Assembly: GCA_004151065.3 (NCBI GenBank)
Contig: NWUY0300008203.1
Span: 17,731 to 41,924, forward strand
DNA length: 24,194 bases
Source of the DNA: Larix sibirica
Lineage: Eukaryota > Streptophyta > Pinopsida > Pinales > Pinaceae
Reading direction: 5' to 3'
Each line of letters opens with the position of its first letter. Positions within the stretch are counted from its first letter, which is position 1. The notes beneath the pieces were generated by a model. It did no database searches. It saw only the letters and a list, made by a program, of their open reading frames with translations, and had not been told where the DNA came from. Position numbers and translations under genes: made by a program. Shown one piece after another: positions 1-8,960 of the stretch.

Positions 1-240
1 CTACAGAGGTATCCCATGAGCCCCATATTAGCACTAGTATGGGATGAAACCTCTTTTTCAACATGCATGAGGCAAGTGAACTCCTAATGTTGTGTTTGGG
101 AAAATAAGGAAAGAATCCATATAGTTAACCAAGTGGATTGGAANTTTCACCAAGGAAAACCTCATGGTGATACCCAAAGGATGCTGCCCCAAATTTATGG
201 ATAGTATCCCTCGTAAATCCATTAACAAACTAGTGCAACT

Positions 241-310
241 AACCCAAGGGGATCCGAACTAGGAATCCACTAGAACAAAACTAACAACCAGTTGAGCTAA
301 TCCCTTGGGC
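241..310 (-). mobile_element. tRNA-like head, probable SINE 5' end
   Basis: Read on the minus strand this 70-base block has the layout of a tRNA. An A-box-like TTAGCTCAACTGG lies at 300-288 and a B-box-like AGTTCGGATCC at 260-250, about the spacing of an RNA polymerase III internal promoter. The two ends (CCCAAGGG at 309-302 and CCCTTGGG at 250-243) are perfectly complementary over 8 bp, like an acceptor stem. Sequence continues on the minus strand towards base 1, which would be the SINE body, but no A-rich 3' tail is visible in the window. It could instead be a tRNA pseudogene, or lie in the leader of the LTR-like segment next to it. The promoter boxes and stem are seen; the SINE assignment is inferred. 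Confidence 0.45.
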
Positions 311-700
311 TAGTGTACCAATATTTTCCCACAAAATCCATGTTACAAATGATAAGTTATGATCTGAAACAGATCTCAGAATACATGCAAGAGAACATAT
401 TTGAAACTCAAGGAAGAAAGCATGTTTATTATGAAGGCCTAAGGGCCTTTATATAAGAAATACATAAGGTCCACAATAGACAAAGTCAATATAAATCTAG
501 CTAACTAAGCATGGAGACTCTCACATGCATTTATTTAGTACAAATAACTAGCTAACTAACTAGTGGGCTAGTACCCATTACAATAATGGAGAGGTGGGCC
601 TCTCCTTGACCCACATGGGCTACCCATTAGAAAAATGGATATTGTCGTGCCAGTGGGATTATGTTGAGCATGCATGAGACTTGGATCTTTGATTAGTATA
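311..700 (-). mobile_element. LTR-like segment (copia style), minus strand
   Basis: On the minus strand there is a TATA box (CTTATATAAAGG, about 458-447) followed by a transcribed-looking region, and upstream a stretch rich in GTTAGTTAGCTAG, a common look for the U3 of copia LTRs. The segment stops at TTGGTACACTAGCC, which shares its first bases and last GCC with the usual initiator-Met primer-binding site but differs in the middle. A hairpin GGAGAGG/CCTCTCC with a 4-base loop lies at 588-605. No terminal TG/CA pair could be fixed and no second LTR is in the window, so boundaries are approximate. Confidence 0.3.
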
Positions 701-722
701 AACCAATAACTATGAAGGGTCA

Positions 723-885
723 GTTCCTACCTGCAATCGAAAAATGGTTCTAGTGTTATCAACTTCGAAAATAGTTATTAGAAATGACTATGAATGCAGG
801 TTGTTTGGTTCCTACTTGGAATCAAAAAAATGTATATGTCTTGGAACTTTAAAAATAGTTATTATAAATAGCTATTATAGCAATT
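723..885. repeat. Diverged tandem duplication, 85-bp unit
   Basis: Two adjacent copies begin with GTTCCTAC at 723 and 808. Both continue through an A-rich run, a CAACTT/GGAACTT-like block and AAAATAGTTATTA. They are clearly related but have many substitutions and small indels. No coding content is seen. Confidence 0.5.
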
Positions 886-932
886 TCTAAACTACATAAT
901 GTAGTGATATTCCTAAGCAAGGATAAATATGT

Positions 933-985
933 CCTCATTTTCATGAATAAAAGTGAGGTGCTCATTTTCATGAAAACGAGCACCT
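933..985. repeat. Two adjacent palindromes sharing a core
   Basis: Bases 956-985 form a near-perfect 30-bp palindrome with arms starting AGGTGCTC and ending GAGCACCT, centred on TCATGA, with one mismatched pair. Bases 933-958 form a second, weaker palindrome (CCTCA...TGAGG) that contains the same ATTTTCATGAA core. They could be the remains of a small foldback element. From here to 1340 I see only AT-rich non-coding sequence. Confidence 0.6.
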
Positions 986-1347
986 ATTCATACCAGGAAA
1001 GCAGGTAGCTTTTGGCACCAACAATAAGCATATGATAGCCTAGTTATTAGTTAAATGTATCACACAATATGATAGCTAGATGTGATGCTATTAATGATGC
1101 TTCTATTAAAATACCTCAAAATTTATTAGTAATTTAGAGTGGTAGGGTTGTACAGAAAAGATAAGTTTGATTTTCTTTTAACATATGCACACACCCACAC
1201 ACGTGAAATATCATGCATTCTTTATATGTACAAATATGAAGAAAGATGCTTTAAATGCACTAGCTAAATAGGTAAAGTATAGTATAAAATTGACAAGTGT
1301 CTCTCATTATTGAGATCCATGAAAAATTCTAATGGGGGGGCCTTTTT

Positions 1348-1889
1348 GGTGGTACTAACTTCTATTAAGAGTGAGGATTTAGAAATGCATTTTACTAAAA
1401 TTCCCCTCAATAAAACACAAATCTCATAAGATGGTAGAAACAAACACCCACAACAATCGACAATGTAACTTCAGCTGCTACTAATTTGGTGGCACCTCCA
1501 ATCATAGTGGAGGTGTACCCAAATCATTCAATCCCAACTAATTGCACAATATCACAGTGCAATCCTAAACTAAAAACTAAAGTACCTCCTATATTTTTTG
1601 GAAGAATCCCATGCCCATGTTGCATTACTTCCCAGTTATCAACTGATTACCATAATTTAGAGAGAAAACCCAAACCCACCAACCATAGATCACCATTACC
1701 GAAAACCCCAATTTCCATCAATACTCCAGGTGGGTCAGAATTCATTGGGAAACCCAAATACCTAGTTCCTATAATGGCCATACTAAAATACCATGAGCTA
1801 GGTAACAGATTGCATATAAGATTCATGTGTTTTCCTTTGAAAGTATTGTATGGCTTTTTTCGGTGGTACTAACTTCTATTGAGAGTGAG
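1348..1889. repeat. Short direct repeats flanking a 486-bp segment
   Basis: The sequence GGTGGTACTAACTTCTATT followed by RAGAGTGAG occurs at 1348-1375 and again at 1862-1889, 28 bp with a single mismatch; both copies follow a T-run. The enclosed segment has no recognisable gene. One open stretch of 128 codons (1486-1872, plus strand) matches no family I recognise. The direct repeats could be the ends of a small insertion, or target-site or element-end repeats. Confidence 0.4.
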
Positions 1890-2369
1890 AAGAGGATGTG
1901 TATTTCATGCCAAAAACACATGTAATTATTTTCCAATCATAATACAGATATTACTTCTACTAAATAGAACGTGAGGGATTTTTCCCGAAAGACTAGTATT
2001 ATGTCTTGTTGTTGAGAGCCTACTCTATTTACACATATTTAGTATTACTAATATTTCACCAAACCACTAATTAAACCATTCTCCCCCCTACTTTACTAGC
2101 ACCGTACATATCCTATGAAACTTCCCAACCAGAGAGATAATGCCCAAAACCATAAATACAACTAGAAAAAATCAATACACAGCTTATGCATTATAAATAT
2201 ATAGAGTATTATGCAGAACCAGGTTAGGTTATTATGCATAACCAATTTTCTTACTTGGAATAGGCCACATGATTCTAGATGTAGGGGGTTTCTATTATCC
2301 TAGCTTACTCTTCCAATGTCGATTTCCTTAGCATATTTGAGACCAAGTAGGATAGTGAAATTATAAAAT

Positions 2370-2824
2370 ATCATAGGGCTCGTGGACACAGTTGCAGGAT
2401 TGTTGTGGTTTCTTTGAAACAAGTTGATTGTTGTGGGTTTGATGCAGTGAAAAAAGTGAATGTGAAAATGTGCAAATAATCATATATTGTTACACATGTG
2501 GAGATGAAGGACACACATCCCCTGAATTTCGACAAGGGAATGGTGTGAGGAAATTTAAAGTAGAAGCTTAGTTAGTGAAGGTAGAGTAGTTTGAGGAGAT
2601 AAACATTCACAACAATAAGACCCAAAAGAGGAAAGAACCTAATAGTTTACAAAGGCATGATTCCTCAATAAATATAGATATTAAAAGAAGAAAGATGTCC
2701 TAGCAAAAACATCTTCAGAATGAAATGTATATCTTCTGGTAATTGTTGTGATATTGTAATTATTTCAAATAGTTCAAAGAATATGGTCATTAGAGAGATA
2801 GTAGAGAATTTAGGATTAATGTGA
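2370..2824 (+). pseudogene. Ty3/gypsy gag zinc knuckle and protease remnant
   Basis: Bases 2488-2529 translate to a CCHC knuckle, C-YT-C-GDEG-H-TSPE-F, with spacing C-x2-C-x4-H-x4 but with Phe in place of the last Cys (TTT for TGT/TGC). About 190 bases downstream, 2720-2824 encodes a piece resembling the active-site region of plant gypsy aspartic proteases: SSGNCCDIV (usually DGGSCENVV or similar, so the catalytic Asp is replaced by Ser), then REIVENLGL, before a TGA. Several stops and frame changes lie between the two pieces. Gag-knuckle then protease is the expected gypsy order, which supports the call. The reverse transcriptase, RNase H and integrase that should follow on the plus strand are absent; the minus-strand LINE occupies that side. 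Confidence 0.45.
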
Positions 2825-2839
2825 CAAAACAATACAACA

Positions 2840-2864
2840 TTTTGGGTGATTTAATCACCCAAAA
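2840..2864. repeat. 25-bp perfect-arm palindrome
   Basis: TTTTGGGTGATT at 2840-2851 and AATCACCCAAAA at 2853-2864 are exact reverse complements around one central T. It lies just after the protease remnant. No T-run follows on the plus strand, so a terminator reading has no support, and RNA polymerase II sequence would not use one. Confidence 0.7.
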
Positions 2865-3211
2865 ACAATTCCTATGGATTTCTTTCCCAACACCCCATTG
2901 AAATGGTTGACTCTGCAACCAATGATCTACAGGTAGGATGTTATAGATTCCATAACAAATGTGTTACCAAATGACTATCGCAATGTCCCTTCTAATGTTT
3001 AGCATAATTTCTAACATGACATCTAAAAATATGGATTTATGGGCCAATAAAAAAATGTTATGTGGAAGACATTATTAATTCTTAGATTGACATTAAATAA
3101 ACATGCAAACTAATAATATGAACAAAAATAAATTAAATAATAAAAAATAAATAAAAAATAATAATAATAAAAAATAAAAAAATAAAAAATATTACATCTC
3201 TATTATTTACC
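2865..3211. other. Non-coding stretch ending in an A/AT simple repeat
   Basis: No gene is seen. From about 3115 to 3190 the plus strand is almost only A and T, in AAATAA/AATAAT-type units. It abuts the putative LINE 3' end but has the wrong strand sense to be that LINE's poly(A) tail, which would be T-rich on the plus strand. Confidence 0.6.
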
Positions 3212-3480
3212 TTTTTTTTCAATAGAAAAAACTCATACTCTTCTCATTTATATAGCGAAATTTGGAGAATACATTCTGCAAGTGCTGCCACACCGTTTTA
3301 ACTTTTCTAGATAAGTTCAGAATTTATACATTGTCCACAGTTTTACCGAAAAAAAAACGATACATTCTCACAAAAGACATGTAATTAGCCTGTCCAAAAA
3401 TCTAGTGTACTCTAGGTTGACTCCTGTGAACCATTTCTGTGAGTAGTAATCATTCACTTTCCAGTTTACATTTTTAGACC

Positions 3481-3915
3481 TTATTTTGATAATTCGTCTG
3501 CTTTCTTATTTTGTTCCCGGTAGACATGGGTGAAAATTACTTAACTGAAATTTGTAGCTAGAGATTCCAGCTTGCTCCCAATGTTTCGTAACGAAATGTT
3601 TTTGATATTGTTTTCCTTTCTCATATAATTTATCCAAAGCTCTGAGTCCCCAAAGATATTTAAAGTTTCCACTTTTTCCTTGATTGCAATCATCATTTTC
3701 TTTCTCAGGGCTAATCCTTATGCTCGGTTGTTGGTACCTGTACCTCCATTTGCTTGAAAATATATAGTTTCATTCTTGGAGAGAATCAGGATGCCTCCCA
3801 TCCCGCAAGTTTTGTTCTCATTCTCGCATGCTCCATAAAAAAATCCCACTATCTCGTCCTCTCCAAAAATGATCTCTTTCTTATTTCTGACCTTGAACTT
3901 GCTTTCCTCTTCCAC
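3481..3915 (-). pseudogene. LINE ORF2 RNase H domain, two catalytic residues lost
   Basis: The C-terminal RNase H would degrade RNA in the RNA:DNA hybrid. Read in one frame it gives GFFYGAC, MGGILILS, GGTGTNNRA-stop, LALRKKMMIAI, IFGDSELW and YREQNKKADELSK. In the family the four metal-binding acids are D-E-D-D. Here the first Asp is Tyr (codon 3837-3835; normally FDGA), and the Glu that follows NNRA is a TAA stop (3720-3718). The third (GDSE, codon 3648-3646) and fourth (KKADE, codon 3498-3496) are intact. The LSK is followed by TAA at 3483-3481, which may be the real end or one more lesion. Both losses are single G-to-T changes on the coding strand from GAT and GAA. Confidence 0.8.
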
Positions 3916-4079
3916 AAAATACTTGTAAGTTGATAGGACCTGTGACGTAATGTAAAGAAAACTGGATGATGAGTATCCTAAAAAATTTAAGTGTTTCTAG
4001 TTATCCATACATACCACACTACCAGAAACGGTAAACATATCAAAGATTTTAGGTCAGGCTCTTCATACCACTGTTTAAG

Positions 4080-4870
4080 GTAGCATTCCATAGTGTCAAC
4101 TTCCCACTAAAAATTCAGATTTAAATCTAAACCCAAACTCTTTCAAATTTGTTGTATAAAGGGACAAAGAAGAAACAGGTGTTATGCGTACTCCTCTTCA
4201 TTCTTGCACAGACTGCACCTACCTAGCCCTTGAATCTTTCTTCTTCTTAGCTTATCCCAGGTTAAAACGTTACCATTCAATATTAACCACATTAAAATAT
4301 TTCCTTTGTGTGGATATTTGGTCTTCCACAATGATTTCCACCACCAGCTTTTGGCTGGAATACGACTCTTCCATATCAATGTGTATGCCTCTTTAACCGT
4401 GAATAGTCCCCCATCTTCATTGCCTTCCCACTTCAGTTTATGTGGATTATTAGTCAGACTTATAAAGCCTTTACAGAGTTCGATTGTTCATCTCTTCCAT
4501 ATCTCAGTCCACATTACAGGTAAACCCAACTCTGTCACCGTGCTCCAATGCTGAGCTGAACTACTCCCTTTTCCTCTATCCGCGACCTCAACTAAACGTG
4601 TTATTCCCCATTCAGCAAGCTCATTTTTTAGCACCAAAGGAAGCTCAGTCAGTCCTTCAACTCCCACTAAACTGTCCTTCCCAATGATGACTTTCCTTCC
4701 ATCTCCCACTTCCAAAGCCAAGTGATCGCCAATAACAGGGAACGTGGCCACTGTGGCCTTCCAGAATAATGAACCCCCCCTGTTCGTCTTCCAAGGATCC
4801 TTGATCAATTCTAAAATTGACGTGGTGCCAATGAATATAATTCCTTGATGAATTCCTTTTACATAATTTC
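4080..4870 (-). pseudogene. LINE ORF2 connector and zf-RVT zinc-binding domain
   Basis: The connector includes DPWKTNRGGSLFWKATV and LALEVGDGRKVIIGKD, the usual motif before the zinc-binding module of plant LINE and RT-related ORFs. The zf-RVT domain follows (4379 to about 4130) with PAKSWWWKSLWK, LRRRKIQGLGRCSLCKNEEE and, past a stop at 4182, HLFLLCPF. That supplies C-x2-C...H...C, the zinc ligands typical of the family. The connector between FLWKGN and DPWKTN is much shorter than in relatives, pointing to a second internal deletion. Confidence 0.75.
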
Positions 4871-6040
4871 CTTTCCATAGGAAGCTAAGGAAATTAATAC
4901 GCCTTTCTACTTTCGCTAGCAGCCAATTCCAATCTCCTTTACAATAGTTATTGGGTTTCAAATGGAAGCCTAGATGTTTGAATCCCTCACTCGAGGGAAT
5001 TTGATCCATAGGAATTATATCATGGAAGATTAGCATTTGATTATAATTTAATTCATTGAAATAACATGTTGATTTCCCTAGGTTTAAGAGCATCCCTATA
5101 GCTGAACTAAACAGCCAAAACAAATATTTAACTGCTCTTGTCTCTGCTTCAGTATTCCCTAGGAAAAAAAGTGCATCATCCACAAAAAAATTATGCATTA
5201 CCTTGAATTCTTCAAAGATTCCTTGGATCTTGTTGCATGCGAGAGCCTCATTCATCAATCTGCTCAACTAATCCATTACTAGCAGAAATAGGTAGGGTGA
5301 GAGGGGACACCTCTGGCGCAAACCTCTTGAAGGAGAGAAAAAAATGGAAGCTTCCATGTTAATCATAAGTGCATAATTGACTGTCAATATGAATGACCAT
5401 ATCCAGTTAACAAAAGGGAGAGGAAATCCAATTTGTATCAAAACCAGTCGGATGTACATCCGACAAGTTCTATCATACACCTTAGATAGGTCAGTTTTCA
5501 GTACCTTAGCAGATCTTTTCCTGTTCTTTAACGAGTGTATACTCTCCTGAGCACATCCGATTGCTTCATGAATGCTTCTTTCTGGTAAGAACCCAAACTA
5601 TTTTGGTGTTATATTAGTTTCCAATATAGGTTTGATTCTTTCAGCTATAATCTTAGAGATTATCTTGTAAAGGGCATTACACAGGGAAATTGGGCGAAAG
5701 TCCCAAATGAATCCGGAGAATCCTTCTTCAGAATTAGAACTAAGAAAGTAGAATTGATACTAGATAGCATCTTACTAGAGATCCGGTTGTGTTCAATAAC
5801 CCTCAGAAGGTCCTCGCTTATAATATCAAATAAATCTTTGTAGAATTCCAAGGTCCAGCCGTCCGACCCTGGACTCCTTTCATTCGTTGACTTCTTTAAA
5901 GCACTTTGCAACTCCTCCCTAGGGACTGGAGCAGTGAGATTTTGAATGTCTTCCTCCTTAATCCAATGAGAAAACTTGGATGTTGTATGGACAATATCCG
6001 ACAAATTATTCAACTTCGGTTTTGTGTAGATCTCGATTAA
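4870..6040 (-). pseudogene. LINE ORF2 reverse transcriptase domain
   Basis: The RT fingers and palm are spread over three frames. From high to low coordinate: REELQSALKKS and SPGSDGWTLEFYK (6013-5660 frame), then after a frameshift FRPISLCNALYKIISKIIA, a stop where GF of the next motif is preceded by Gln in relatives (TAG 5600-5598), LKTDLSKVYDR (motif A, catalytic Asp), GLRQRCPLSPYLF (motif B), a TAG, then FVDDALFF at about 5190-5167 (motif C; usually FADD or YADD). The thumb starts with HLGFHLKPN. Right after VERRIN the sequence jumps to FLWKGN, so some 40-50 codons of thumb are missing. All three catalytic Asp codons remain. Confidence 0.9.
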
Positions 6041-6499
6041 AAAATTACTCCTTCATTAGCCAAATTGTTGAAGACTCTAACCTTCTACCCTAAACCTTTC
6101 GACAACTCTCAAATGGTGTTAACCCTTTTCCTATGGCTACCATTTTGTGAAAAAAAACATTATTTTAGTCACCTAGGGTTAGCCAAACTGCTCTACTCTT
6201 TATCCTTATCTTAGCCTCTCTTTCCTTTTGTATAGAATTCCTTCTTTCCTTCAATAGAGCCAGTTCCAGGAGTGACTCTCTGCTCAGAGGCCCCAACGAA
6301 TCATCGTAGATAGTAGATAATTTATATTTCATCTACTTAAGTCTTGAATCCATGCTATTTATTTTTTTGCTCGACCATTCCATAGTGATTTCCTTCACAA
6401 CCTTCAAAGAGTTTACGAACTATGCATCACAAGAAATATTTTGACTTGCATCGAACGAATTCGAATTGGTCCTTATCAAAAGTGAATAGTCTTCGCAGG

Positions 6500-7247
6500 T
6501 GAGCTAGTGAGGATTGAATTTGAACGGATTCCCTGGCTTGGGCTCTCCTTTTTCAATACAACACATAACCAAAAAATGATCCCATCCACCACCAGTTATT
6601 CTCCACATTTTGGCCCTTTCCATTTTTCGCAAGAGATCTCCTACAAAAAGGAATCAATCCAACCTTTTAGTAATAGCAGTAGTTCTAGACCTTTTATTGA
6701 ACCAGGTAGGTTTTCTCTCAAGAGGTTATAAATCCACAAAATCTCGATCCTCAAGGTGATGCAGAAATAAGTTTTGAAGGGGATCCATATGCACCTCACT
6801 TCCCCAGATCTCACCCCTATTAAGGGTGAGATTCAAATCCCCATCTATAATAAAGGGTAACTCCTGTAATAGAGATTTCCCAAAAGAATTATTCCAGAGC
6901 GTTACTTTCCTATTATACAGTCCATACACATTAAGGACATTAAAAGCCAAATCTAAATCCTTACTGGAGAAAGTTGTTCTGAGCCCTGAGATAAAAGGAA
7001 AACAGTTTAAAAGACTCACAGACTCCTTCCAGCCTGTGAGCAAACCCCCTGACAGACCATGTCCGTCCACCCAAGCAAATTTCCAACACTTCATCAAAAT
7101 TTTCAAACGAGCTACCAACCCTAGACCTCCACACATCGTTTCCTAAATTACAAAGATGTTAGGGAAATTTAATTCTACCACCCTCACTAAAGCCAGTTGT
7201 TTAGGGTTGTTGGCTAACCCTCGACAGTTTAAGGATAGAAGCTTCAT
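6500..7247 (-). pseudogene. LINE ORF2 endonuclease domain (EEP family)
   Basis: This region specifies the Mg-dependent endonuclease/exonuclease/phosphatase fold that opens the target for target-primed reverse transcription. Visible signatures in order are LNCRG near the N-terminus (metal-binding Asn), a stop then ETM where most relatives have QET (catalytic Glu kept), GGLLTGW, NVYGLYNRK, IDGDLN (catalytic Asp and Asn), RLD-stop-FL and finally WDH in place of SDH (Asp-His pair kept). Two lesions can be read back with confidence: the TAG at 7145-7143 sits where Gln is normal, and the TGA at 6656-6654 where Arg is normal. A third stop follows DFVDL at 6726. The catalytic residues are still recognisable although no protein could be made. 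Confidence 0.85.
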
Positions 7248-8818
7248 GGAAACACCTTCATAATGGGCTTAGATCTAAGTGCCATTGGAGAGGAGAAATC
7301 AGAGAACCTCAAACTTAGGTCCTCCCTAAGAATATTTCTATTTTCCGAGAAATTGTGCGCCGGCGGGGAGAACCCTAACCCTACCAAGTTCCTAGGGTTT
7401 CCAGGTCCAATCGCTCCCTTTGATCTCAAAGCATAAGGATTGGAGTAATCCCAAAACAGCCTAGGAATACCAGCATTGCTTTAAATGAAGAAATCATAGT
7501 AGTAGATCTATTCCTGATAAAGTATTTATGCTTCCGAAGGGAATTGTTGGACCCGGGACTAGTCAAACCACAACTTGATATCCATTAGCAAATTCAGTGG
7601 TTTAAGAAGGTCCAACTTACCTTGCATGTGATGAGTTTCTTCTATGGCTTCCTCCTCAATCATGCCCTCCTTAGCCCTTTCCAGAACATCTACACCAGGG
7701 TTAGAAAGGGTAATGTTATCCTCGAGGAGGTTCGCTTCTTCCGCTACAGGCTCTTCCTTACCAATGTCAGTTTGTACAACATTCAGCCCTCCATTTCTGA
7801 AAGGGTCCATTTCTAACAAGCCCTTTTCCATTTCTTTTCTTTCATCCTCCTTTAACTCCACGTGACCTTCCCATCTCCTACCCGAAGAGTCATCCCACTA
7901 GTCCCCCGGTACCCAGTCTTCCTCACTATCCATATTTTGAGCGGAATGAGTATTTTGCATCCCCCCTGTAGGCATCAAAGCCTCTGAATCCTATTTTGCA
8001 CATGCCTTTAGACCCTTATCCACTGCCTCCTTATATTTAACACCAATATCCAAAGCGTCCTTCTAGACCCAGACCTTTTTAAAGAAAGGGAGGGAGCATT
8101 CCATTATGGAATGGCCATAGACACGACATCTACCGCATCAAAAGGGAAGATTCACATAGTCTAGCACCTGCATTAGCTTTAACCCTCCCACTTCAATTTC
8201 AATAACCTCTGGAATCCCTAAGGCCAGGTCCACTTAGACTAACACCTTAGCCATAGTTCTCCGAACTTGGAATTTGTAAGACTGATCAACCAACACCGTT
8301 CTTCCTATCTGATTTCCCACTACCGTTAGGAAAATGTCATCCCAAAATTCTAATGGGATACCATGAATTTTAACCCACAGCAGGGCTTTACTATTGACTT
8401 CCCTTCTAGGGTCGAAACATGGATTCCAATACTTTAAATTAAGCAGAGTCTTTCCCCACAACCATAAATTCTTCATAATCGTCACAACATCAAATTCGCA
8501 TTTCAATTTAAACCCCAACAACCCCTAGTCATGATGAAAAAATCAGGAGAATAATTGAGCATCGGTAACCAATTCGCCTGTAGCCAGTCCCTCAGGAATC
8601 TCTCCTGAATTCGAACCTCGTAGAATCTTCCAATTAGGGTTTTCCAGCAAAATCCATGATTGAGTCCACCCTGATATCCTCTCCGACTATTATTTAACCC
8701 CATGTCTCCTTTTGATAACTTTCTTTATCTTCTTCACCCCAATTGCAATCTGCTTAGGATCCAGTTCCCTTTCTTTCACTGGAGAGGTCCCAAGAACCAA
8801 ATTCTTTCCCTCGGACAT
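7244..8818 (-). pseudogene. LINE ORF1 (DUF4283-like, CCHC), broken
   Basis: The start is placed at the ATG at 8818 (MSEGKNLVLG), the first in the leader; about 525 codons originally, ending in the TGA at 7246-7244. It would be the nucleic-acid-binding protein that packages element RNA. The frame shifts twice near the N-terminus (around 8690-8740 and 8503-8521). It then runs open except for stops from 8521 to 7244, exactly 426 codons. A DUF4283-like domain shows LWLWGKTLLNLKYWNPCFDP, VKIHGIPLEFWDD and GNQIGRTVLVD. The knuckle CGRCRVYGHSIMEC lies at 8137-8096, spacing C-x2-C-x4-H-x4-C. The C-terminal part is acidic (EEEAIEE-type) and of low complexity. At least nine in-frame stops lie after 8240. 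Confidence 0.8.
8096..8137 (-). other. CCHC zinc knuckle in LINE ORF1
   Basis: Fourteen codons give C-GR-C-RVYG-H-SIME-C with all four ligands intact. The codon immediately before it is a TGA stop (8140-8138), so the motif is preserved in sequence but could not be translated from the ORF1 start. Confidence 0.85.
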
Positions 8819-8908
8819 TTTCCTGTCATAAGTAAAACTGGATTCCTAAATAAACCCTACTTCACCCCTCTCCAAGCTCTCAGAAAGTTTTAATGAAGAC
8901 TAGCTAAC

Positions 8909-8960
8909 TTCTTTAAGAGCCATATGCTTCTAATTTCTTTAAGAGCAATATGATTCTCTA
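8909..8960. repeat. 26-bp tandem duplication at LINE 5' border
   Basis: TTCTTTAAGAGC followed by MATATGMTTCT occurs at 8909-8934 and again at 8935-8960, nearly identical. It lies just outside the coding leader of the LINE, where plant LINEs can carry short 5' repeats, so it may be part of the element's 5' UTR. Up to 9035 there is otherwise only AT-rich non-coding sequence. Confidence 0.6.

Larger units (their letters stand above)
3460..7247 (-). pseudogene. LINE ORF2 (endonuclease-RT-zf-RVT-RNase H), broken
   Basis: The start is the ATG at 7247, which opens MKLLSLNCRGLANNP, the standard beginning of plant LINE ORF2 endonucleases. It would have encoded a polyprotein of roughly 1,250 residues that nicks target DNA and copies the element RNA into it. 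The reading frame holds from 7247 past 6726 and again from about 5700 to 4488, shifts at least between 6700 and 6013 and near 5700, and is in a third frame for RNase H (3915-3481). Stops include TAG at 7145, TGA at 6656, TAG at 5600, TAG between the two RT blocks near 5270, and TAA at 3720. The start overlaps the ORF1 stop in an ATGA. Low RT-thumb coverage points to deletions. Confidence 0.85.
3212..8893 (-). mobile_element. Degenerate near-full-length L1-type LINE with RNase H
   Basis: A non-LTR retrotransposon of about 5.7 kb on the minus strand. Modules appear in the standard plant L1 order from high to low coordinates: 5' leader, ORF1 with DUF4283-like domain and CCHC knuckle, ORF2 with apurinic-type endonuclease, reverse transcriptase, zf-RVT zinc-binding domain and RNase H. 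The putative 3' end is a short A-run on the minus strand (T8 at 3212-3219). The 5' end is placed near 8893 because coding leader and 5' sequence fade there. I could not find a convincing target-site duplication. Both ORFs have many in-frame stops and frameshifts, and ORF2 has internal deletions, so it is an inactive fossil. Telomere-like CCCTAACCCTA at about 7373-7383 is just part of ORF1. Confidence 0.9.

Noticed and set aside
1486-1872. 128-codon open frame on the plus strand
   Set aside because: Proline- and serine-rich with no motif I can recognise. It overlaps a direct repeat at its end and lies in element-like DNA; it could be chance.
3115-3190. A-rich run as the LINE's poly(A) tail
   Set aside because: It is A-rich on the plus strand, whereas the LINE is on the minus strand and would need T-rich plus-strand sequence; T8 at 3212-3219 fits better.
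6507-7146. Plus-strand open frames opposite the LINE endonuclease
   Set aside because: The minus strand has the endonuclease motifs in order; the plus-strand frames have none.
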